NCBI RefSeq assembly: GCF_015706575.1
Contig: NW_024037056.1
Span: forward strand, 17,225,405-17,289,404
Origin: Patiria miniata
Lineage: Eukaryota > Echinodermata > Asteroidea > Valvatida > Asterinidae
Length of the DNA: 64,000 nt
Direction: 5' to 3'
Below the pieces are notes generated by a model, which was not told the DNA's origin, did not search any database, and saw nothing but the letters and a program-made list of their open reading frames with translations. Below, in pieces: positions 57,901 to 64,000 of this stretch. The position numbers and the translations under genes were made by a program. The first letter of the stretch is position 1. Each line of letters opens with the position of its first letter.

Positions 57901-59229
57901 GTCATGAAACCAAGGATTCAGCCTCAATCCTTCAAAATCCACCAAAAACCGTCTGAATGATTTTGGAGGATTGAGGATTAGGGTTAACGAGTTTATCAAC
58001 AGGCTTAATTAGCAGGGGTAATTGTTGGGCACATAGATCTTTGTTAAATATGCTATGAGCTATTTAATATTTTTTCCCCAATTCTTATTATAAAGTATGC
58101 ATATTTTTGTTTTAATTTGAGTATTTTAATAGGATTATATGTTGGAAAGAATTCCATATACTGACGTCACTTGACACCCTGTGTCTGAAAACTTCTAAGT
58201 GTTTTCTCACTAAATGCTTCAATAGTTTCCCTGCTAAACTTGACTTTTTACGACACGTTATTACTTTCTGATGGCCGGTAGGTCATTCATGTCATTTCAA
58301 GGAAAATTAGTGACGTCCGTATATGGAACTCTTTCCAATATTTTTAATAAAATCTTGTCAAGAGCACTTGAACATTTTTACGATGGAATTTGGGTTATTG
58401 TAAATGAATAAATTATTATAAATTAAGATACTCACTGATCCTGTCTTCACATTCCCTCCTGTTTGTCTCCCCTCGATTGTGAAATGGAACGGTCTGGCAC
58501 TAAGTGATGGTGTGACCTGGACATGAGAAAGAATAGTTGAAACTTAAACATGTAAACTGGGACAGAGAAAAATTCAAATATAGTTAGAAAATACTTTGAA
58601 AATGCACTGGACTCCAGACCACCATTGCACATTAGGCATAAACTTTGTTCACAACCAACATAGAGGGCGAGGTTTTGATTTTTTGAGAGAAATTTGGGGG
58701 TAAAATGACAATGACAGCGCGGCGACAACAGGCAACCTGAAAATAAAGATGGCGATCACCCCGCGATGTACCATGAACACGCATGGCGCGCTGATCTGCA
58801 AGGCACAAACCGCGCAGCTGCGCAGGAAAATGGTGATTTCTACCATGTCTACCCCGAGAAACTGTTCAAAATTGCAAAACGGGTGTGATTAGAATTGAGA
58901 AAAGTCTGCTTTTGATTGTAAAGGTGATTTTTGAGCAATAAAAAAAAAAACATTTTTGACTCTAATTTGATTTAACTAAAACAGGGGCCCTACACTACAC
59001 GATCACCAATAAGTTTGAAAAAGTTTCTTGACTCTCCATAGACTTTGTACACAACCTGACAACAGCCAGATATAGCTGAATGAAGTGGCGGTCCGGTCTG
59101 GATAGTCACTCCTTGCCCTTCCTTCATTTCTTACGCAGACAAAGAAACAAGTTATTCACTTACCGATTTCGAGAAATGACCAAGTAAATTGACACCAGAT
59201 CGGCAAGGTAACCTCAGAAGCGAAGCCAT
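42991..59229 (-). CDS. Succinate dehydrogenase flavoprotein subunit, mitochondrial (SDHA)
   Basis: Fifteen exons (59229-59164, 58516-58436, 57667-57506, 52992-52937, 52239-52152, 51595-51431, 50867-50719, 49751-49627, 48902-48538, 47689-47492, 46687-46595, 45616-45518, 44755-44612, 44459-44346, 43077-42991) join without frame conflict to 663 residues; vertebrate SDHA has 664. Exon 1 ([20 protein letters not shown]) is an Arg/Leu-rich mitochondrial presequence. The FAD fold has [30 protein letters not shown] carries the His that binds FAD covalently. [26 protein letters not shown] and [20 protein letters not shown] form the dicarboxylate site and second FAD contact. It oxidises succinate to fumarate in the Krebs cycle and passes electrons to SDHB in complex II on the matrix side of the inner membrane. 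No key residue is missing. Introns are loaded with MITEs, a LINE and a splice-donor minisatellite. Confidence 0.97.
43247..44345. repeat. ~73-75-bp minisatellite in SDHA intron 14, including four copies of the exon 14 donor
   Basis: About 15 units. The outer ten or eleven carry CTTTCCTGGCAAAAAGCTAT and GAATATTCAGTTGATGAATA, then TTCAAATACAATAATATGG. The four next to the exon replace this with CTTTCCGGTGTTGAGGTCCA then TGTCGCTCAGGG, the complement of the last ~31 bp of exon 14 plus its GTGGGTTCA donor. Decoy exon ends fall at 44054, 44127, 44200 and 44273, and the true one at 44346, an exact 73-bp spacing. Confidence 0.93.
45861..46048. mobile_element. Short inverted-repeat element (CAATCGTGGACC ends)
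   Basis: AAACCGGCAATCGTGGACCC near 45.87 kb is mirrored by GGTCCACGATTGTCGGTGTT near 46.02 kb, with CTATTGTCC and further CGTGGAC words inside. The words GGACAATAGGG and GGTCCCC recur at 46.77-46.90 kb, perhaps a second, degraded copy. Confidence 0.55.
46316..46569. mobile_element. MITE with ~45-bp imperfect inverted repeats
   Basis: Left end GACGTCTCAATTCATATCCG then GGACGAATTCCGGACAAGT; right end ACTTGTCTGGAACTCGTCCC then AGATATGAATAGAGACGGG, its near complement. A related fragment (GTCGTCCCGATGCATATCCG then GGACAAGTTGCG) lies at 57.17-57.30 kb. Both are in SDHA introns. Confidence 0.65.
47833..48322. mobile_element. 490-bp near-complete palindrome MITE, TA-flanked, copy 1
   Basis: The two arms are inverted copies over nearly their whole length (about 235 bp each, centre near 48.08 kb). 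Ends are CAGGGTAAGTC and GACTCACTCTG-like, with TA on both flanks, as for Tc1/mariner-derived MITEs. It lies in the SDHA intron between exons 9 and 10. Confidence 0.85.
49761..50282. mobile_element. TTAA-flanked MITE, intact copy
   Basis: Ends TTAAAGGGAAAATAC and TATATTCCCTTTAA form an inverted repeat including TTAA, the target duplicated by piggyBac-type elements. Internally it has CAACGCTAATCGGTCGATCA then GCGTTGG and CTGACTCCATATAAGAAG-like words (complement). One end lies 8 bp from the acceptor AG of SDHA exon 8. Confidence 0.75.
51780..52130. mobile_element. Truncated copy of the TTAA-flanked MITE
   Basis: Begins AAGGAAATATACAATATTGG, followed by TTTTCAGAAATGGATGG, TTCCCTGACCC and GGGAACCAGACTAGCTGG, as in the intact copy read in reverse complement. 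It stops near a CAACGATGTTCGGCCCACCA hairpin, about 20 bp from the donor of SDHA exon 5, without the second terminus. Confidence 0.7.
52427..52655. mobile_element. Hairpin MITE (GCTAAGCA ends)
   Basis: About 100-bp arms: GCTGCTAAGCAAAACATTTT then AGTCTGGCTTATAAAAGCAG and CCAGCCAAAACTCCATGTGA; the other arm has TCACATGGAGTTTTGGCTGG, then CTGCTTTAATAAGCCAGTCT and GTGCTTAGCAGTGC. It lies in the SDHA intron between exons 4 and 5. Confidence 0.75.
53044..56617 (-). mobile_element. LINE retrotransposon, CR1/L2/Rex1-like, nested in a MITE
   Basis: About 3.57 kb on the same strand as SDHA. It contains one intact ORF, a ~640-bp 3' UTR and a 3' end of ATAA/TAATAA repeats. ACAT occurs at both junctions (53040-53043 and 56618-56621) and may be a short target duplication. 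The 5' junction lies only 3 bp before the ORF ATG, so the element has almost no 5' UTR here and is probably 5' truncated. Confidence 0.85.
53681..56614 (-). CDS. LINE ORF: AP-like endonuclease and reverse transcriptase
   Basis: 977 uninterrupted residues. An N-terminal ~100-residue Lys/Arg-rich stretch with one CxxC (DCAGCMKS) is followed by the endonuclease (about 105-320) with [47 protein letters not shown] and [10 protein letters not shown], including the catalytic His of the SDH motif. The reverse transcriptase (about 555-830) has [46 protein letters not shown] and the YADD catalytic box near 750. This order (EN then RT, no RNase H seen) and the protein style match CR1/L2/Rex1-clade LINEs of fishes and invertebrates. 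No stop or frameshift is present, so the copy is young or still active. The protein promotes target-primed reverse transcription of its own RNA. Confidence 0.9.
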   Translation of the reverse strand: MASSSVLVWKCVVVFLTCGIFRSVFTQPWDGTGSLSSVRPLPIVYSRDALLKLRSQVITPPNSEIPEDCAGCMKSHFKGRKRGKKGGVRVRLRRRKHSPPLPSIITGNCRSLRNKLDELQACAKYRYEYRESCLMCFSETWYKDTDTSNNTDIDGFICERMDRTTESGKSAGGGVCIYVNKRWCNNLTVRNRFCSPDIELITVSVRPFYLPREFTQIFITMVYIPPSANTDIAAAKIHGIVQQLESQSPDSVNLILGDFNSCNLKNVLPHYYQYVNVYTRGDRTLDKCYGNVKNGYKAYGKAGLGSSDHCMVHLVPEYKQKLKREKPRVTRIKKWTDDSVLALRACFECTDWNIFTESNTLDAAADVVTDYIKFCEDMLVPVKEVKTYPNSKPWVNKEIRNLLREKQQTFKNGNSSDRRRIQNELSQAIRSSKKKYGKRVEDQFRAGNPKEAWQGMRSITGSGKNSQSVVPPCDVPSFIEDLSDFYARFDRLDFRALHEEGRKTLESQVCSNDFIKLDATVVENTLKRVKVCKSTGPDGLSGRVLKHCYKELSSVFCDLFQWSLDTCQIPKLWKSSTLIPVPKKPKPSVLNDYRPVALTSIVMKCFERIVKDILVSQTGAYIDPLQFAYRAKRSVEDAIITLLHSVYSHLDQPRTYARTLFVDFSSAFNLIQPHVLTGKLRGMNVNPCLIMWIGDFLTSRTQRVRFMNSLSNVVHSNTGAPQGCVLSPVLFTLYTSDLRSEDPMCPMIKYADDTSLTGLISHDNETVYRNEIVKFCNWCKDNFLILNTQKTQEIVFDFRKNQNVIKPVVISGDEIQIVTEYKYLGTYIDSKLNWNVNTLKLCAKASQRLFFLRKLKLFHVNRDIMLLFYQSVIQSVMSFCCIAWFNGLTVVNSNKLERITKIASRVIGVDVLDIQSMYHNALESKLRTIMQDNTHPLHSFIVQNRSGRIRQLNSRTTRHNLSFLPSAVSHFNKNYTR
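58144..58336. mobile_element. Diverged copy of the 28-bp-TIR MITE
   Basis: Ends GGAAAGAATTCCATATACTG and CCGTATATGGAACTCTTTCC, with the internal ACACCCTGTGT and AAGTGTTTTCTCA words of the family. It is older than the CCDC127 copies by divergence and lies in SDHA intron 2. Confidence 0.8.
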
Positions 59230-59233
59230 TTTG
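59225..59233. promoter_or_regulatory. Candidate YY1 site overlapping the SDHA start codon
   Basis: GCCATTTTG (AAAATGGC on the coding strand) matches the YY1 consensus and includes the ATG. YY1 sites at this position occur in TATA-less promoters of respiratory-chain genes. The match also doubles as a good start context. Confidence 0.35.
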
Positions 59234-59473
59234 TACTTTGTTGTTATTGTGAATTTACCCGAAATTTGTATTTACTGCACTCTGCAGACAGTGGCGCTGG
59301 CGTACGTGATATATTGCGAGGGCAAGTAATTCAGTCTGGTGCGCGAACAATGGTCAAACAATATTTATTTCATTCCACGCACGGCACACCGGGTCTAAGA
59401 CTTCCATAATTTACGTAAAAAGTTACCTAAGGCGATAGAGGGCGCTATCGTCACGTTTCCAAACACTTAAACG

Positions 59474-59509
59474 AGATCTTATTATTACGCTTGCGTAATA
59501 ATAAGATCT
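59474..59509. repeat. Perfect 36-bp palindrome upstream of SDHA
   Basis: AGATCTTATTATTACGC, a TT spacer, then the exact reverse complement. It lies about 245 bp upstream of the SDHA start codon. Confidence 0.95.
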
Positions 59510-60962
59510 GTAGGTAAAACTAGGTGAGCGCAGAAAGAAATATATTGATAGCGCTCCCTAGTATAATGGGACCGGACACATACTTTGACTGAAAAACAAA
59601 AAAATGAAATTGCAGGGGATCAGAGCAGCCTTGACTGAGTTCATAAATCATGGTTTTTGGAATTTACATAAAAGGGGTGTGTTTTGAATATGATCGATGC
59701 TACTCAGATCAGCTAGATCCGGCGCCGGGCGATGCTCAAAGCGGGAATGCCCGGCGAGCGCGGACCGGACACGTACTTTGTTGACTGAAAAAAAAAATTA
59801 AAGTGGGAATATACTGCTTTAAAGGAACGATATTGGAGCCAGTACATTAAGGATCTGGTAACGAAGAAAAGCATTTTAATTTCATTTCATTTATTATTTC
59901 TCAGGTTAGAAAACATAGACAAAGAACACAATGGAAACATTTAAGGTAACCAGTTTTACAAAAAAAAACCAACCAATATTGATAACACCCCTGAAGGATT
60001 GCCAAAAGCGAACTTCATCACTATCTGGTGGCTCTCCTTAAGAAAGTACAAAGAAAACAAAAACATGCAGGAATAAAATACCTGCAATCCCATCAAAACT
60101 ATATTGCGGCATGTATTGGCCTATAGTTTACCAGCAGCAGCAAAACAGTGGCATGGTCGGCAAACAAGAAGCTGAGAGTGATACCCTGTTATTCCTCAAA
60201 GGAATTCACAAAAGATGCAATGCACATTATAACCATGAAATGATATTCATAAATCTATCAAAATGTAAATAAAAAAATAAACAAGTCACTCAAAAACTAA
60301 AATATATCAGAAATATACATAATATAGATAAACCACTCAAAACCAAAAAATAGAATATGGCTTTTTGAAAGCTTTTAAGACTGCAAGATATTCTCAATAA
60401 ATGTGAATAAAAGTAAACTAACTCTACATTTAGAGTCGTATCAGCCACCACAAATATCAAAATGGCATACTTTTGTGCGTGAAAACTTCTGTTTTGCCTC
60501 AACATGTTTTGCATACAAAACATTAACGAGCATATATATTATTAACATAAACATTAACAAGCATATGTAGTAACAAGCATATATATTTAAGATAATAAAA
60601 GACACAAACATTTAGATTTAAAGATACTTCCACCTGTAATATTGACATAAAAAGGTGACACAAAAATAAAATCTGAAGAACAGGGGCCTCCTTCATGATG
60701 ATCTAATAGAAACATACACATGGTACTAATTTATAATGATACATGATCACGACATGCGTGTATTTTTGACATAGGGCTTCTTATCCTCAAGATTCATTCC
60801 AAGTTATGCCAATAAATTGAGATAAGAAGGTAAAAAATGTAACAAGAGTAACATACATCTGGCTGTGTTGGCGAAGCTTAGGTCCCGCATTTACTTTTTA
60901 TTAACAAGCATGTCTTAATACAAAAAGGGAAGACTAGAGAAGGCATATTTGATATAACAATA

Positions 60963-61678
60963 CAGGGCAAGTAAAAAAAAATGAAACCCAAATGGCAGGA
61001 CCAATTTTTGAATGAAGTTCTGCCTGTAGCACTTTCAAAGGCTAGGATATGAAAGCCCAATCAATGAGCTATGTTTTAGTACAAGAATCATTCAAATCAC
61101 TCATGTACTTTTCAAGCTATGGAATTTTGAACACAACCACCGTTTTAAAGGGAAAGATTTCCATTTACGAAGTTCACTAATTTTCCTCTGTATTGACTAA
61201 CAAGCCCCCAGATAGCAATTTCATGTCATCAAAGTCAATTTAAGCAGTGAGAAAATACAAGCATTTTCTTAGAAAACACTTACAATTTTCAGTCCAATCT
61301 CATAGGGTTTGTACACAGGGTGTTGAGTGAACTTCATATATGGAAATCTTTCCGTTTGAAAGTTCTATCCACAGATCACAACAAAGGTTGGTGTTCTTTC
61401 AGCAAAATGAAAACAATTCACATGCATCCTTATGAGAATTGTTTTCGTTTTGCAGAAAGAACACTTACTTTTTGAGTGATCCGTGGACAGAAATTTAAAA
61501 TGGTGTTTGTCTTCACAATTCCATAACTTAAAAAGTACATGAGTGATTTGAATGATTCTTGTACTAAAAGAAAGCCTAATGACTGGGCTTTCATATACTA
61601 GATTTTGAAAGTGCTGTAGGCAAAACTTCATTCAAAGATTGGTCCTGCCATTTGGGTTTCATTTTTTGACTCACTCTG
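60963..61678. mobile_element. Palindromic TA-flanked MITE copy 2, interrupted by another MITE
   Basis: Same family as 47833-48322: ends CAGGGCAAGT and ACTCACTCTG flanked by TA, with arms containing ACAAGAATCATTCAAATCAC and its complement. The left arm is broken at 61151-61353 by the 28-bp-TIR MITE. Confidence 0.85.
61151..61353. mobile_element. 28-bp-TIR MITE nested in the palindromic MITE
   Basis: A 203-bp copy in the opposite orientation to the CCDC127 copies. The flanks GTTTTAAAG and GTTTGAAAG look like an 8-9 bp target duplication with one mismatch, as in the CCDC127 copy. Confidence 0.85.
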
Positions 61679-61686
61679 TAGAGCTT

Positions 61687-61692
61687 TTTATT
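61687..61692 (-). terminator. Poly(A) signal of the partial gene
   Basis: AATAAA on the minus strand, about 14 bp after the stop codon of the gene ending at 61706 and 8 bp before the MITE boundary. If used, the 3' UTR is very short. Confidence 0.5.
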
Positions 61693-61705
61693 AGTAATTC
61701 CCTGC

Positions 61706-63971
61706 TCAGAACAACTCAATGTCAGTACACTGGTAGAAGATTCCTCCCATTGGAACATCATGGCTGTTGGTCACATAGGTCAGCTGCATGGGAAGAAATT
61801 GAAATAATAGAACAAGGGTGAAGGGCGTAGGTCAGCTATATGAAAAGAAATGTCATTGGATGAGTTCTGCTAAAGAAAAAAAAAAATCCACACAGATCGT
61901 CTCCACAATATCAAATTTAGGGGAAAATTTAGTTTGCATTTTTCACTACATAACTTCTTCAGTCTGGGTCTTAATCTATGGACCTCATTCAGAAGTTGGC
62001 CATTTAAGTTGAGTTCCCTGAATGTATTTCATTAATTGTTCACTGTGTAATGGAATGGCGCCAGACTATTTATGCAGGCACAATGCAGCCTTATTTTACT
62101 GTCATTTTTTTTTTAAATATAGCTTTAAACATTAAGGAATATTTAATTACACATTTTAATTTATTCATTGAAGCAGACTGGAAATTTTTATAAATGAACT
62201 TGCTTTCATTTCTCTTCGCAATTAAGTTCCAAAAGTTAAGATTTTACCTAACTTTCAATTCAATATGGCCGACTTGTGAATTAAGGCCCATAGTGCTAGA
62301 TTGACTTCTTCAGTCCACAGAATTTTCATGACATCATATAGCCACTGTAATTTAATTGCTCAATTGCATATTTAATGGAAGTTCAGTGATAACATGGACA
62401 ACATGGAACTAAAAATATGTTGTCACCAAACTCCAGTTTTAAGTTTGCTTACCTGCAGTATGGCAGAGACTCCGAGAGGTCTGTACATGAAGGGAAAAAA
62501 GGCATAAAAATTAAGAAATGGAGGGGTCGGGATATTTGATGGGCATGGATATCTCTCCATTGTATTTGAATGGACAGTAATGACAGAGTCATCAATGCAC
62601 ATGTCACAGTGTTTGCTGTAGAATTGTGATAGCAGTCATTCAAACTTATCGTACTGATGACAGCAAAAAAGCTGTCAAAATTAGTCAACACACGGTCCGC
62701 CTCCACAGACTTCTCGGACTTTTGTGTGTAACAAAACAAGTTAGGGATTAGCGTGTTAAGACGTCACCCGGAGGCGAGTCTAGGCACGCTCGACGTCTTA
62801 AAAACAGCCAGATCATGTTAACACGCTATCCGGCGCGTACTGGTTAAGCGACTTTAGTTGAAGTTTTACTTACCCGTCAGGCATTGTAACAGTTTGGGTG
62901 TACAGCGTCAGCGAAGGTGTGGCTGAATCATTGATCTTATCCAGAACATGGCACTGTGTGGTGGTCCAGAACGAGATTTCAAAATACCCCTGAAAACAAA
63001 AGGGACAATAATTATGCATTGAGTATGCTTGCTTGGTTTGGGCAGCATTACTCAAAAACTGAAATTCAGTTTAGGTACAAGTGTAGGTGATTTCCCCAAA
63101 CCATTCCTGAAATCAAAAATAGTCTACAATAAGATGTTCCAAAAATGCGTCACTTGACAAAAATACCTGATGCATCGTTGGAAATTACCTTCTTCAAAAT
63201 GACAGCACGCCAGGAAGACTAATTCACAAGGAATTTATTGCCATTACTATCTTTAAACCAAACTTTTCAACAATGATTTTGTCATTACTTTTTGGAGAGC
63301 TACAAACATCTACTCTACTGTTAAATGACAAAACTGAGCTTTAAACTAACTTGGGGGGGGGGGGGGGGTGTCTGAAATGCCCTAGATATGCTTGCCTGCC
63401 TGCTAGTGGGTGGCACGTAATGAAATTGTACCCTGATCATACACAGTAAATATACATATAAACAACAAATTTTTATACAACATTTGCTGCTAATGTGTGT
63501 AAGAATTCATAGTTTTAAGGAACACCTTCATCTCACATTTGTGGCTGTTCCATTTGGATAGGAAGCAAAGTGGTTCAAGTTCTTCTGGAAGACAACAGAG
63601 TAAGAAGATCCTCCCCTGCAAAAAAATAAAAATAAAATGACATTTGAAAATGAAAAATGCAATTTAGAGCCAGTATTTTGGTGCCTTTTTGTTTGTTATG
63701 CTTTTTTATACCTTTTTTTGGCCATTGTCTGGCACCTTTTGAAAGGAAGCCTTTATCAAAAAGTGGTTTTCAATTAATCGAATAAAAAAAATGTAGCTGA
63801 ATAATCCATACTTTGATCAATTAATCGAGCAAGCAAATAATACTAGGGGCCCTATCATGCACGGACTAGAAACCATAAGGATCCATGAGAACACATACTT
63901 GATTTGGATGGCAGGTTTTTCTTGGGGTCGGCCTCCGCAAGGTTTATGCAGCAGTCCGCAGTCATCAGCCT
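61706..63971 (-). CDS. 3' part of a gene for a small, probably secreted, Cys-containing protein (5' end outside the window)
   Basis: Five exons, 63971-63899, 63615-63537, 62989-62874, 62480-62453 and 61783-61706, join in frame and encode the last ~124 residues. Visible order: DDCGLLHKPCGG; a hydrophobic/polar alternating stretch (GGSSYSVVFQKNLNHFASYP); GYFEISFWTTTQCHVLD; SLTLYTQTVTMPDG; then LQLTYVTNSHDVPMGG and IFYQCTDIELF with stop. Four Cys, one NGT sequon and a beta-strand pattern suggest an extracellular beta-sandwich. The Cys-Gly-Gly start and Tyr-Val-Thr-Asn / Phe-Tyr-Gln-Cys-Thr-Asp-Ile end recall small secreted chitin-binding or LPMO-type domains, but I do not recognise the family and give no function. 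The 28-nt exon is supported by both splice sites and by phase. Confidence 0.7.
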
Positions 63972-64000
63972 CTGCAGAGACGGACAAAACAACAACCAAT

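Larger units (their letters stand above)
59234..61705. other. SDHA promoter side and intergenic DNA
   Basis: The first ~300 bp should contain the SDHA promoter; no TATA box stands out. The rest is AT-rich without a supported exon and ends in the nested palindromic MITEs at 60.96-61.68 kb. Confidence 0.5.

Overview
This is nuclear DNA of an animal. The genes are split by introns, with GT-AG junctions that join reading frames exactly, and are separated by AT-rich intergenic DNA full of small palindromic DNA transposons (MITEs), minisatellites, long G or C homopolymers and one long satellite. The gene set (FBXO9, CCDC127, BAG3, SDHA) and the repeat style suggest a marine deuterostome invertebrate, most likely an echinoderm. 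The sequence alone does not exclude a hemichordate, lancelet or other marine invertebrate.

Layout. 1-5.9 kb: no gene seen, one minisatellite. 5.9-7.15 kb, minus: two-exon kinase-like gene whose catalytic Asp is replaced by Asn. 9.36-16.27 kb, plus: FBXO9 (11 exons found, N-terminal exon missing), with two near-identical MITEs around one exon and tandem copies of its own splice junctions. 18.95-27.34 kb, minus: three tandem CCDC127 genes, the middle one a recombinant of its neighbours. 30.2-32.35 kb, plus: BAG3 (WW and BAG domains). 35.7-41.3 kb: satellite of ~187-bp units with a five-unit higher-order period near 940 bp. 42.99-59.23 kb, minus: complete 15-exon SDHA, coding 663 residues. Its introns hold many MITEs, an intact-ORF LINE nested in a MITE, and a minisatellite that copies the exon 14 splice donor. 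61.7-64 kb, minus: the 3' part of a gene for a small, probably secreted, Cys-containing protein that runs off the window.

The genes do not form one pathway: SDHA is the flavoprotein of respiratory complex II, CCDC127 a membrane-anchored coiled-coil protein, BAG3 an Hsp70 co-chaperone, and FBXO9 an SCF ubiquitin-ligase receptor. The closeness of CCDC127 and SDHA matches their adjacency in vertebrates. No prokaryotic features, CRISPR arrays or rRNA genes were seen. The unusual content is structural: splice-site duplication by minisatellites in two genes, a hybrid duplicate gene, nested transposons, and a MITE end forming a splice-acceptor pyrimidine tract.
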